Shown piece after piece: positions 32,629-43,661 of a stretch of 64,000 bases of DNA. Below the pieces are notes generated by a model. The model was not told the origin of the DNA. It made no database searches and was given only the letters and a program-made list of their open reading frames with translations. The stretch is from Flectonema sp. DT1601 (taxonomy: Eukaryota > Euglenozoa > Diplonemea > Diplonemida > Diplonemidae). Within the stretch, counting starts at the first letter, position 1, and every line of letters starts with the position of its first letter. The stretch is taken from NCBI GenBank assembly GCA_964019425.1, contig OZ025790.1:62001-126000 (forward strand). Direction: 5' to 3'. The position numbers and the translations under genes were made by a program.

Positions 32629-35600
32629 CTAAAGCGTATTAGCATTGACCGTATCCCTCTTCTTCTTTCCTTTTAAAAGAGACTTGTAATATGACATTCT
32701 CTCTTTGTGATCTGACTGTTCTTGTTTTCGAACTTTATATTTATCAGACCAAAAGTTTACATATTCATCATAAGAAGAAACACCCGAGAGATTAGGATCA
32801 GCCGTCGTGATTATCGTCGACGGAATTGAAGCGGCGTAGAATCGCTCCTGCTGACGACGAGCTTCAACTGCTCCAAGCGCACTGGTAGCTCCTCTCGTAA
32901 AGAAGTTTTCCGTCGGAGGCTGTTCAACATGAGGCTGCTGTCTCACACTTGCATAACTCTGCTGTGGAGGTGCAGGTTGCTGTTGTCGTAAGCCTGGACG
33001 TGCTGGTGTTTTGACCGGAACTTTCCTGGTCGGTTGTGGCAGTCTGGATTGGTCATCAGCGTGTACCAAAAAACCTGAAGGGAATCCCTCATCACTGTCA
33101 CTATCGGTATCGTAATAATTTGAACTTGAATAATTATTTTGATGAAGGTGTTGCTGTTGCTGTTGGTGTTGCTGTTGCTGTTGCTGTTGCTGTTGGTGTT
33201 GCTGTTGCTGTTGGTGTTGCTGTTGTTGTTGTTGATGCTGATGTTGTTGACGGTGGTGTTGTTGATGTTGTTGTGTTACTTGAGCATACAAACTGCTACT
33301 ACTATTATTTGATAATAATGTATCGTCTTGATCAATAGTACTAAAAGAACTACTGAGAGTGCTGTGTTGAGACCATAAATAATGTTCTTCTTGAACAGTA
33401 ACTTGCAGTGTTTTCTTTGCTTTCTTTTGTTTCATGTCGCGAAGTAGTTGCAATTCCCAGAGTTTACGATCTCTGTCTTTATTAAGTTTTACAATTCTCT
33501 TTGCCAGGCCTTGCATTTTCTCGTTGACAGGGATCCACATTTCACGAAGATCACAACGCGACTGGACTTCCTCATTTCTTATGAATTTACGATCGGATTC
33601 TTCTTCGAGGCAAAGAGTAATGCGAGCTTCTTTGCGGGCGAGTTTTTCACGTTTTTTGCGAGTTGTCTCTCGTACGATCGCATCGCTGGCATCGACGATT
33701 TGTTCTTCCGCAATAGAACGAAATTCAGCTCCTTCTTCTCCAAGAATAATAATCCTCCTGTCGCATTCAATGTCAACTATCCGAAGGAGCATTGCTGCCC
33801 AGAGTGGTGCAACTTCGTCCTTTTCTTGTTTTCGATAGTCAAATCGCTCTGATGTTTCTGACTTTGTTACTACTGAGCGATCAGTCATTTCAGTTCTAAT
33901 CATTTCTTCACGTTGTTTCTTATGAACTTCTTTTAGTCTTCCCAGAGCCTTTCTGTAGTGTTCTTTGATAACATTGTCTCTGTTATTAATAAACTGAATT
34001 AGACGCTGTAATTTTCTGCTGTTGATCTGCCACTTTCTGTCGAGGACTCGAACGCTACTTTGCCTCCAACGGGCTACCTTTTGAATAGTGATGACGAAGT
34101 TTTTTAGTTTCTTTTCGCGCTCGTTTTCCGTCTTGTGGAATGCATTTACCATCAAGAAGACTTTTGTCTTTCCAACTTGAGCAAATTTTTTATCAATTTT
34201 AAGATTGCGGAGAATACTCGCACAAGAATCAGCTGGCGTACTACAATGCTCTCCCAACACTCCGTGTCTAGAAAAGAACTCCTTAAAAGGAACTCTGTAG
34301 CAGTATCCTCTTTGACGTGTTTTTACTGTTTCTACAACACCTGAACATGTTAGTTGATCCAGGACTGATGGAGTTTCGAAGATGTCTTTTTTTTTTAAAC
34401 TGTTCGGACGGATACACCTAACCCAATTAGGAGTCGTTTCATCAATCGTTGCGAGTAGTTTGATTAACGAAGATTTGAATGTTTTTGATATCGTCTGACG
34501 AACGACACTTCTCGCATCCGGATCTCTTTCAGGAACTAGGTCTCTAATGCAGTCGTTTTGTGATGATCGAATAGCGTCGGTTATTTCATCACTTAGGATG
34601 TCGGTGTTCTTTACTACGAAGTTTTGAATATTATAAATAACCTTTCCGGCGTAATGATGGATCGCGAATTCATTTGGAGTCCGAAGGTCGTAATCGAAAT
34701 AGTCTGCGGGAGTCTCTCGTTTGACAACAATCTGACCCTCGGCATTCCTCTTCGATCCTCTGTCTCGTTGATCTGTTCCATACTTTTCAACAATTCGATC
34801 TCGGAATTTAAAATCATCCATTTTATCACCTTTTGTTACTTTACAAACATCATCTAATAAACTTGTGATTCCGTCTACTAAGTCGAGACATTTTTGATTA
34901 TCGTTGAATGAGACTGCTTCAGATGAGACACGAATACCTTCATCTTTACACTCCTGAAGATCCTTACCATAAACATATGTGTTGTAATGTTTTTGTAATC
35001 TCTCGTTGGCTAAGTTGATACAAAGTTGCTCAAATGAGTTTAAAGTGAAATTCTCAAATCCAAAAATATCCAAAAGACCAATCCAAGTATCCGTTTCACT
35101 CTCAGCAGAAACAGATTCATTTAGTTTTTGAACAATCCACAAGAACTGTCTTTCGTATAAAATCATACAAATACTGTTTTTAGTATTCTTTGCTTGAGCG
35201 AGTGTTAATGGAGTCTTTGTTGTTTCATTTCTGATAGTCTTTGTTTTGTATAATAAGATTTCCTTTAGAGAAGTTGGTTCTATTTGCATTACTGTTGCTG
35301 CTTTTGTTAGGTGATCGTCATCAGAGGGAGCGAGGACAGCTTTGTCACTGGCTTCAGCGAATTCAATACAAGAAAGATGAAGACAGACTGCCACAACTCT
35401 CCAGCAAGCATCTTGTTCTTGGTCAGAGAATCCTAACATTTTCATTGATTCTTCAACCATTGAGAATTCGTGTGAGTCATCAACACCTGGGATTTGAAGA
35501 ACGCCACCAATCTTAAGTTGTTTATAATCCTTCGAGTCACCAAGTAGATAAAGCTCTCTCTGTGCTGGTGATGCTCCAGCTGCTAAATGATAAAAAGAAT

Positions 35601-36423
35601 GATAAAGTCTCTCACCTTTTGATGCGACAACTACTCTGCTCTTCTCCAACAGGTAGGGTGTGATATCCATCCCAACCAGGACACCTAAATTATTAAATTG
35701 AATTTTCATAAACTTTCCAAAACGAGAACTGTTGTCATTCTTTGCAGTCTTTGCGTTACCAAATGACTCGAGAATGGGAGAAGCATTGCGGAGTTTTTCG
35801 TTTATGATGTGGATTGCTTGAAGATCTGCCTCTGATCCGTTCTGTTCTTCAATGACTCTAGTGCATAGCAATCCAAGGTATTCAACAATGATTTTTGCTC
35901 CTTCTGTTTTTCCAGCTCCGGATTCTCCCGAAATCAAAATAGATTGGTTTCCTCTGGTACGCATATCCCAGTAAGATTTATTAGCAATAGCCCAACTGTG
36001 AGGAGTCAAGTCGGTTAGGGGAGCGCCTTTCCATCCTCTTTCAATGTAATTTGCGGATTCTTCTTTTTGATACCTGGGAATGTCCCACTTGAAAGGGTTA
36101 ACAGCAATAGCTAACGACCCAATGTACGTGTATATTTTATCTTTTTTAAAACGATTTCGTAGAACTGACAACAATACAGCGACGTGCAACTCACTCAACT
36201 CCAACAGGTCATCGTCTTCACGTTGATCGATTCCTTCTAATAATTTATGAACATCGTAAGCAGGAATATTCTCCAATTCTTCATTATAAGGAGGTTCACC
36301 TTTTAGTGTATATTTATACCCTTTTGGACCCTCAATGCATTCTTGAACTACTCCGTTTTCCCATGACCGTTCAGGATGACGGTAAAAGATTTTAGTCTCG
36401 GGATATATGGGATGCGCTGACAT
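32629..36423 (-). CDS. Myosin heavy chain, 1264 aa
   Basis: An actin-based motor. The ATG at 36423 is used because the upstream frame has no ATG. An SH3-like N-terminal region (about residues 1-55) precedes the motor. P-loop Gly-Glu-Ser-Gly-Ala-Gly-Lys-Thr is at 166-173, switch I Asn-Asp-Asn-Ser-Ser-Arg-Phe-Gly at about 229-236, and switch II Asp-Ile-Phe-Gly-Phe-Glu at 452-457. The Asn-Trp-Val-Arg-Cys-Ile-Arg-Pro-Asn actin-binding/SH1-adjacent motif is also present. After the converter comes a basic IQ-like neck and a charged helical tail. A Gln/His-rich low-complexity stretch (DNA about 33150-33270) and a Pro/Gln-rich linker follow, then a short helical C-terminus rich in Lys. I see no MyTH4-FERM or WW domain, so the class is not assigned. 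Confidence 0.92.
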   Translation of the reverse strand: MSAHPIYPETKIFYRHPERSWENGVVQECIEGPKGYKYTLKGEPPYNEELENIPAYDVHKLLEGIDQREDDDLLELSELHVAVLLSVLRNRFKKDKIYTYIGSLAIAVNPFKWDIPRYQKEESANYIERGWKGAPLTDLTPHSWAIANKSYWDMRTRGNQSILISGESGAGKTEGAKIIVEYLGLLCTRVIEEQNGSEADLQAIHIINEKLRNASPILESFGNAKTAKNDNSSRFGKFMKIQFNNLGVLVGMDITPYLLEKSRVVVASKGERLYHSFYHLAAGASPAQRELYLLGDSKDYKQLKIGGVLQIPGVDDSHEFSMVEESMKMLGFSDQEQDACWRVVAVCLHLSCIEFAEASDKAVLAPSDDDHLTKAATVMQIEPTSLKEILLYKTKTIRNETTKTPLTLAQAKNTKNSICMILYERQFLWIVQKLNESVSAESETDTWIGLLDIFGFENFTLNSFEQLCINLANERLQKHYNTYVYGKDLQECKDEGIRVSSEAVSFNDNQKCLDLVDGITSLLDDVCKVTKGDKMDDFKFRDRIVEKYGTDQRDRGSKRNAEGQIVVKRETPADYFDYDLRTPNEFAIHHYAGKVIYNIQNFVVKNTDILSDEITDAIRSSQNDCIRDLVPERDPDARSVVRQTISKTFKSSLIKLLATIDETTPNWVRCIRPNSLKKKDIFETPSVLDQLTCSGVVETVKTRQRGYCYRVPFKEFFSRHGVLGEHCSTPADSCASILRNLKIDKKFAQVGKTKVFLMVNAFHKTENEREKKLKNFVITIQKVARWRQSSVRVLDRKWQINSRKLQRLIQFINNRDNVIKEHYRKALGRLKEVHKKQREEMIRTEMTDRSVVTKSETSERFDYRKQEKDEVAPLWAAMLLRIVDIECDRRIIILGEEGAEFRSIAEEQIVDASDAIVRETTRKKREKLARKEARITLCLEEESDRKFIRNEEVQSRCDLREMWIPVNEKMQGLAKRIVKLNKDRDRKLWELQLLRDMKQKKAKKTLQVTVQEEHYLWSQHSTLSSSFSTIDQDDTLLSNNSSSSLYAQVTQQHQQHHRQQHQHQQQQQQHQQQQQHQQQQQQQQQHQQQQQHLHQNNYSSSNYYDTDSDSDEGFPSGFLVHADDQSRLPQPTRKVPVKTPARPGLRQQQPAPPQQSYASVRQQPHVEQPPTENFFTRGATSALGAVEARRQQERFYAASIPSTIITTADPNLSGVSSYDEYVNFWSDKYKVRKQEQSDHKERMSYYKSLLKGKKKRDTVNANTL

Positions 36424-38856
36424 GTTTTTGTACTGTTTTGAAAAGAAAAAAAAGAGTTTCTCACTAATAATCTTTTGGATAATATTCCTCAACTCAATTA
36501 GAACCCAAACAATGATATACGAAGTGAAGAATAATAAATACCCCTCCCCATCCTCAACAGATGATTCAATTCTGGGAAGAAGTCAACTACTTTAATCCGA
36601 CATAAAATAACATTTCCTCGTACGATAGATTGATAAAAGGGGTCTATTACATTACATAAAGAGTATCAACATAAGTAGACAATCTTGTTTGGATTGTAAA
36701 GAAAATATTCCTCAACTCAATTAGATCCAGAACAGTGACAACAGATGGTACTGTGAAAGAGATGACGTTCATTCAACGCGTAACACTTCCTCCACAAAAG
36801 ATAAGATAAAAGTTGTTATGATAGCTGTCAGGACATCTTAAAAAAAATATTTCGCAACTTATTAATTAAAAAGATCAGAAAAGGTTAATGTTGATACTTT
36901 TTTTTGAGGTGGAAAAAAAGTCAAATTACCAATAATGCCACAAGCAATACGAGGTCAGATCTGAAAACATAAAATCGACTCTTTTATTGTTTTGTATTGC
37001 GTTGTCTTCGTGTTGTGTTTGATAAAAACTCCACGCTGACAACTTCAATGATTTTGTAGAAATAAAGTCTTACGCTTCTCACAACAAAAGTTGTGTCCTC
37101 TTCGATACGAGGCGTTAGCGATCAGGTACAAAGTTTGATAAGAAATTTCGTAGTCAAAAAATCGGGGGAAAATATTTTCTATAATTCCTATAATTCCTAT
37201 AGAAAACTTATATAAAAACGACGGGCGATTTTTCTGGTAGACAAAATCCTTTGGGCGAGAAGTCTTTACGCCTTTCTCAAAAAAAAAGAAAACAGAAAAA
37301 ACAGCTTCCAAAGATAGAACAAATGTTTTTTTCCGCGACGTTGAAATTATATCAACTTGAAGAAGACTGCCATTCCCAATGTGTGATGCAGTAATTGACT
37401 TAGTGCACCACAAGGAACTAACAGAAAGATATCGTTCGCGTCGTCGTCGGATTCAATTAAACAAAAGGAACAAAAGGAATCCATTCTTTATTAAACAGCT
37501 TACGAAAGCTAATCAAAAAATAAAAAAATCATCTCTGAAACTCCGGTTGATGACGGTGACGACCATAGAAATTGCAGTAAGACATTCTTCTTCGAAAATG
37601 AAGAAGAGAAAGTTAACGTAAACAGGAAATAATTTGACGCAGCTGAGAAGATTTTGCAACCTCATGCAAGCCAACGAGAACCATCCTCCCCACAAGCTTA
37701 TTTGAGTTAAAAGGTTACTGAAATAATAACAGCTACTAAAGTGCAAACATAACTACCTAGATGACTGTATGTTGGGCGAATAGAATTATCGGTGGTCGAG
37801 GACTGACAGAAAAGCTTAACAAGAAAAGCTAAAGTTTTTTTTTAAAACCGACGATGTACAACCGCACAGACTCTAACGAGAAAAACTTCTCTTGAAAGCA
37901 GCACTGCGGAGTGACGCCACTTGAAAAGCCTGGTTAGCAATGTCAGCAAAGACACATTTTTGAAACAACCGAACTCACTCCCCGGGAATGAGCAACCACG
38001 ACCACTTTCTTGAAGATATTGAGGGAAGAGGGAGACTGGAAACAGAACAGTGAGGGTAACTTCTAATTGACAGTTTGAAAACAGCCGATTGGGAAACTAA
38101 TATTTTCTTCGTATGAGACTGCTGCTACAAAATATACTTTCAAAAAAAAAAAAAGAGGAAGTCAGTTGGTTGTTTTGCAGAGTGAAATGGTGTTATGGAC
38201 ACATCGACGCCGTTTCACAAAAAGAAAAAAAGAAAGAAAAGGCTTGCCGACATTCGAACGAACAATACCGACACCTTTAAAAAAAAAAAAAGGTCTTCAT
38301 TCGTAAACGGGAATCAATCGCTTTATACATATATATAAGTGAGGTAAGGGAGGTGAATAATAACAATTTTGTTTTCATCGAGACACGGCCTTTATCTATG
38401 TCAGCCTATCTCATTTAACGTATTCATAGTTGTAGCGTCCATAAAAAAACATGGGACTTAATATTTGCTAATTTCTTTTTCTTTTAAGAATCGTATCATG
38501 GCCTACGTATAGTTCTTTTTTTAGGGAACATTACAACTATGTTTACTGTTGTTGTTTACTGTTGTTATTAATTTCATTTTTTCAGAATGTTGAGTAATTA
38601 TCCAAGGTCAAGGAATAAAAAATAAATAAAAAGAAGAAGGAAAAAAAAAAAAAATACGGTTCCCTCTCTGTTGTCTGTACGCAAGTCGAAAAAAAAACCA
38701 ATTCAAAGCACCACGAAACTCACGTAAGGGGTACCTATGAGTGGTAAATTTACCAAAATGTCAATAAAAGACACAAGTGGGGGAGGCGGCATTTGTCACT
38801 AGCTTTATATACAGGTATTTGATGATATGAAAACCGTATTTAAAAGTTACGCACAT
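36424..38856. other. Gene-poor region
   Basis: AT-rich with many short A runs. Two open stretches (37045-37413 minus, 37379-37621 plus) lack convincing starts or composition. No gene is called here. Confidence 0.5.
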
Positions 38857-39095
38857 CATACTTGTACCCCTTTAAAGGGGAATTAAAAATTAAAGCGGAA
38901 ATAAAGGGCTTTTAATATTAAAGGGCTTTTAATTAATTCCCCTTTATTTTCCAATTTAATGAAATAAAGGGGAATTAAAGGGGATTTAATGAATTAAAGG
39001 GCCCTTTATTTTAAAATTAAAGGGGATTTAATTCCCCTTTAATTTGGAAAAATAAAAATAAAGGGCTTTTAATGGTTTTTAATTAAAAAAAAAAT

Positions 39096-39169
39096 CCTCC
39101 ACCAGGACTCGAACCTGCAGCCTAGCGAATGCAAATCCACAATCATACCAGTGGACAACCAGCGTCACT
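39096..39169 (-). tRNA. Degenerate tRNA-like sequence (tRNA pseudogene or SINE-type promoter)
   Basis: On the minus strand there is a perfect B-box/T-loop (GGTTCGAGTCC) flanked by a near-complete T stem. A loop TTTGCAT would give a UGC (Ala) anticodon, a D-arm-like ACTGGTATGAT precedes it, and a run of ten T, a Pol III terminator, follows directly. The acceptor 5' strand and anticodon stem do not pair well, so it is not a normal tRNA gene. It lies inside the inverted-repeat element, 240 nt from its left end. Confidence 0.5.
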
Positions 39170-40715
39170 TAAAAAAGTTTTTTTTTTTTTTTCTTTCCTA
39201 TATTCTTATTGCAGGAATTATCCTTGCAAGGAATTTCTCCTCAAAAATCGTTATTTCACAAGATTCTTCTCCCACAAAAATAATTCCTGATCAAGGAAAA
39301 AATTTTACTGGGGGTTTCCTTTGGTGATCTGGTAAGGAATTATTATTGTGAGGAATTTTTTTTTTGGAAATTTTTTTTTCAGCAAAAATTCTTGAGTTCC
39401 TCACAAGAATTTCGGCACGAGGTATTAAGTTGCTCGACCTTCGCTGTTTTTTTCGATACGTGATTAGTCCGTTAGAGGACTGTCGGTGTGAAAGGAAAGA
39501 AAGTCGGAACGGTGGCCAAAGATTAGTGAGTTGACTGAGTTGGTCAGTTACCAGCATGGTAGCTAGCGGTTTCCTTATGATGTTAAATATCGTTATGATG
39601 ATATAGTTGTATTTTACAAATCAAACTCAAACGCCCCCCTTCCTGGTGTTCGTCTTGGTGATTAATTCACAGTTGAATAACTCGATTCCGTACTGCACTG
39701 AATGACAACACGGAAAAAAGAGATGTGTATGCAGCTGAGAGGAATCGTAACTTCAAGTGCTTTTGCATTCTGAAGATTGCAATGGATGATATTTAAATCT
39801 GTCAGTGAGTATCAATTGGTGGGTAGACCACCGAAGTTACTGTGAACAAACCAGCGTGTCCAAAGCAGGCGTTCGTCTTGTATTTTACGTATAAAATCCA
39901 ACAGTTAACCCCCTTCAAGTTTTCAAGACAATATAATTATTAATTAAATACTCATGGGTTTTATAAAAAACTGTTGCGGTTACATAAGCAAGTGGTGCTC
40001 AACTATGTTCACGTGGTATTTATTTATCTGCAGTCATTTACTACGCTGCCGCTGACAGTCAAGATTGTCAGAGAAATACCTGGTCAATTTGACTTGACAT
40101 CATTTTTTCTCGCAATTTTAAAATAAAAACTTTCTCCTCTCTTTAGGCTATTACTACAAACTTTATTTTCAATCTCTCAAGACAAAAGCTTATGTGGGAA
40201 CAATTAGACAGGAGCATGATATCCAAAAGTTACATGTCTGAAATCATGGAGAATACATTCTTTCGGAGTTGCTTTAACCAGTAGAATCAGATGCGTGGTC
40301 CGTTCCGGTAGGACTCCCTTCTTACGAATGTGTGGTGCCTCGTGTTAGCGCTTTGGATAGTAATAACCATTGGCGGCGACTATGCACGGGGTGGCCAGTG
40401 GGTTTAATGAGGTTGTTGTGTAATCCCCTTCCATGGCTCTGTTTCGGCATGCTGGAAAGCGAAGCTCTGAAGTTTACTTCAGGTTAGTCTTGTAAGCCTA
40501 TCCTTCCGGTTCAGTTCTCGGCTTGGTTGATTCCCTCGATCGTCCCATCCAGGAGTTTGTGTGCATGGTGAGGCCCTCTGGAAACCCAGCCCAGCACAAG
40601 ACACCAGGCTCACGGCGAAGATTGGACCCGAAAGTAACCTTGCGTTCTGTTCTGTTGGCAAGCTCTCTGGCTGAGTGCGTTCGAAGTGAGTGGAATTGCT
40701 AGTTTGTTGGGTTAT

Positions 40716-41590
40716 GTTCGTAGCAGCTTCACGGTGACGGCGGCCTTATTGAGAATTATCCCTGGTTGTTACATGTTGAAAGTTGCAGGTTAACTGTGGC
40801 TGATGCACGTAATGGTTGGGTTCTCAAGACTGGTTGCTTGCTAATGTGAATGCTGACGTTCGAACTGTTATTCGTAGCAGCTTCACGGTGACGGCGGCCT
40901 TATTGAGAATTATCCCTGGTTGTTACATGTTACGTAATGATTGGGTTCTCAAGACTGGTTGCTTGCTAATGTGAATGCTGACGTTCGAACTGTTATTCGT
41001 AGCAGCTTCACGGTGACGGCGGCCTTATTGAGAATTATCCCTGGTTGTTACATGTTGAAAGTTGCAGGTTAACTGTGGCTGATTCACGTAATGGTTGGGT
41101 TCTCAAGACTGGTTGCTTGCTAATGTGAATGCTGACGTTCGAACTGCCCCGACTTTCGAGTAGTTTCCTTTTCCGGCGTGTAACAATCCCGACTGACGAA
41201 AAAGGTTGGAGGAATTGCTAGTTTGTTGGGTTATATTCGTAGCAGCTTCACGGTGACGGCGGCCTTACTGAGAATTATCCCTGGTTGTTACGTGTTGAAA
41301 GTCACAGGTTATAGCGTCAAAATAACACTCGCGTGGGTGGTTGCTCTCTTCGGAAAGCATAACTTCAGACCCGTCAATTCGCGGCGCTTATATCTACACA
41401 CATTAATTAGTTGAACGAGTTCAAGTCACTTCCCTGCATAGCAGATCCGTGTCCTCTGTACTAACGCTATACTAAGTGTGACTGTGACTGATACACGTAA
41501 TGGTTGGGTTCTTTAAGTACTCAGGACTGGTTGCTTGCTGATGTGAATGCTGACGTTCGAACTGCCCCGACTTTCGAGTAATTTCCTTTC
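40716..41590. repeat. Minisatellite with long units inside the inverted-repeat element
   Basis: Four copies of a unit beginning TTCGTAGCAGCTTCACGGTG, starting at about 40718, 40871, 40997 and 41237. Each carries GCGGCCTTA(T/C)TGAGAATTATCCC, and the copies end in GTGAATGCTGACGTTCGAACTG. Copy 2 lacks an internal stretch of about 30 nt; copies 3 and 4 carry an added CCCCGACTTTCGAGTA tail and copy 4 has a further insertion. Confidence 0.85.
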
Positions 41591-41893
41591 CGACTTAGGA
41601 TGACGCAGCGTGGTGGGTGCCTTGGGATTTAATAAATAAAGCGGAAATAAAGGGGCTTTCCCACCCCCCTTTATTCCGCTTATTTCCCCTTTATTTCCCC
41701 TTTATTTTGGAAAAAAAGGAAAAAAAGCCCTTTATTTGGATTAAAAGCCCTTTATTTCCCCTTTATTTTGGAATTACGGAAATTAAAGGGCATTAAAAGC
41801 CCTTTAATTTCCCCTTTATTTTGCCCCCTTTAAAGGGGTACAAGTATGGCACATATTAGATTATTAAGAATATTGTATTTGGAAAAAAAAAAT

Positions 41894-42513
41894 AAGATAG
41901 TGAAAACATTAAATAAATTGTACTGCTGCCGTATAATAACTAGTGGAAAACGTAGTTTTCAGCGAGTCCAACAAACCACCGAGTAAATCGGTTAGAATGA
42001 GTTTACATAAAAAAAGTGCACCAAATCAAAATATAAAACAAAACAAGAAAAGAATTGGCAAAACTTCACTTTTTACATTACTCACTCACACTTTTTATTT
42101 TGTTTGTGCGCAAACCGATACTAAACCCTAATAAAGGAATGCTAGTTACGATATCACGATTCTCTTTCTACCGAACAAAAAAAAAGAAAAGTTATAAAAA
42201 CACAATTGTTCCGCTGTTAAGTTAGTTTATTGGAATACCTCGTCCCTCTAAGTTCTAAGGGACTTTATTCCAGTTTTTTTGATAAATCGGATTTATCAAT
42301 TTGGTCTATTTCAAAAGAACTGATTTCTTAATGTCCATTCGGAGCTCTCCAGGACGGGTTAGCAATTGATCAGCTGAGTTATCGGTTTGTACTATATGAA
42401 ATTATTTTTAAAAAAAAAAAAAATACATTTGAGATAGTGAGAACATAACACAAGTTGTACTGCTGTTCCGTATCACTGTCGACTGTCGAAAACGTAGTTT
42501 CCGGCTAGTCCAG
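41894..42513. repeat. Pair of diverged direct repeats, about 80 nt each
   Basis: 41894-41972 and 42431-42513 both read GATAGTG(A/G)(A/G)AACAT, then TTGTACTGCTG, then CGTAT, then GAAAACGTAGTTTNC and AGTCCA. Spacing is about 540 nt. Probably fragments of an old repeat family or an old duplication. Confidence 0.6.
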
Positions 42514-43615
42514 TTTCGGGCAGGTAGATTTCTCAAATAAAACCCAGGTAGCTCTTCAAAAGTAGTTCAAGATGGTATAACACGTTATTAAATATTTAAC
42601 CAAAGCACAACTTACTACTAACAAAAGAATTGTGGGTATGACACAGAGAATCTTAAGCAAGCACGGAGAGCGACTATTATTAATATTTGCGAAGTAAGCA
42701 GCGAAATCGTCGCCAATAAATGAGATTGCTGTAAGTAGATGTACTTCTTTTTCCCCCTTTTTTTTTACCTTCCTTAATTTTTTTTGTTTCGAATTAGAAA
42801 AAAAAATAAGGAAAAAAGATAACCGTGTGAGCAACCTTCACATATTTAGCGTCTCAACGTCTTTATTAATACTTTTTAAAAAAAAAGAAAAAAGAAAATA
42901 ATAATTAAAAGTTCAAAGCAATTTAATGAAGTGAACTGTTTTGCTTTGGAACGTAAAAGTTAATCAATTAGATAACAAAAAAAAAAGTAAACTAGCTGTT
43001 TTTTTTTTCTTCTATCCTGACATTGTACTGAAGGTCATTGGTAAGGAGGGCTGATGAGATCAGCACAACAGAGTATTTACCAATTTATTTTTCACGTTTT
43101 TTTTTCCCCAAGTGCATACAAAGCACTCCACTTCAAACTAATAAAAGATGTTGTGTGTTGTTCTGCAGTATTCAGAAAACAGCACTAATCAATCAGCGCT
43201 ACCCGAGGCCATCACCCAAAGTGATGGTCTCCGCAAAGTATGTAACATTTCACTCTCTGTATGGGGGTTTGGCCTCCTCCCAAGGAATTTCTTTCAAAAA
43301 AAAAAAAAAAAGAAACATAATAAAAAGAGGGAAGACGGAAAAAAAAAACGAAGAAATTTTCTTGACTAAAGCGAAATATGATGCAATGCGAAAGGTCGAG
43401 CGAACATCATATGAGAACTGCAGCAATTTTTTGTCAACATACCAAGTGTGGAAAGAGTTTTTACTAAGTTTTTTTTTTCCCCTTTTTTTTTTTTTTCTGC
43501 GAATCCGTGGTAGGGGGGTAACTGGGAATTATAGAAGTTGCCAACAGGAGAATCGGCCACCAAGTTGCAAAAAAAAAGAACCATTCAGACAACCCAGCCT
43601 TATATTTTGTTGATA

Positions 43616-43661
43616 GCAGACAGTTGTTCTGACGGAACAGAGATTAACTGTCTGCTTTTTT
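43616..43661 (+). terminator. Strong hairpin followed by a T run
   Basis: A perfect 10-bp stem GCAGACAGTT/AACTGTCTGC encloses a smaller GTTC/GAAC hairpin and is followed at once by six T. This looks like a Pol III-type end of a small RNA or a terminator-like structure on the plus strand. No RNA family was recognised and no gene lies directly upstream. Confidence 0.4.

Larger units (their letters stand above)
38857..41848. mobile_element. 2,992-bp insertion with perfect terminal inverted repeats and 6-bp target duplication
   Basis: Both ends begin CATACTTGTACCCC and continue into a CCCCTTTAAAGGGG palindrome, perfect for 24 nt in inverted orientation. GCACAT lies directly outside each end (38851-38856 and 41849-41854), as expected for a 6-bp target-site duplication. 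Behind each tip lie about 200 nt of AAAGGG/CCCTTT-type palindromic low-complexity DNA. The interior contains a tRNA-like sequence, a GC-richer stretch and a minisatellite. There is no transposase-length ORF, so it is non-autonomous or uses an unknown mechanism. A 6-bp duplication is used by Mavericks/Polintons among others; no family is assigned. Confidence 0.8.

Noticed and set aside
33036-33338. Plus-strand Val/Ala-rich frame inside the myosin gene
   Set aside because: Shadow of the Gln/His-rich repeat of the minus-strand myosin.
37045-37413. Minus-strand open frame of 122 codons
   Set aside because: No ATG inside it, poor composition and no splice partner seen.
37379-37621. Plus-strand 80-codon ORF with a true ATG, basic
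   Set aside because: Against the array direction, low complexity and no recognisable motif; length is expected by chance in this much AT-rich DNA.
39405-39420. Similarity to a cDNA cloning adaptor (CGGCACGAGG)
   Set aside because: The match is short, has an extra base and lies in continuous genomic sequence inside the inserted element; probably chance.
42556-42834. Minus-strand open frame with a hydrophobic C-terminus
   Set aside because: Could be a last exon, but no ATG and no upstream exon was found.
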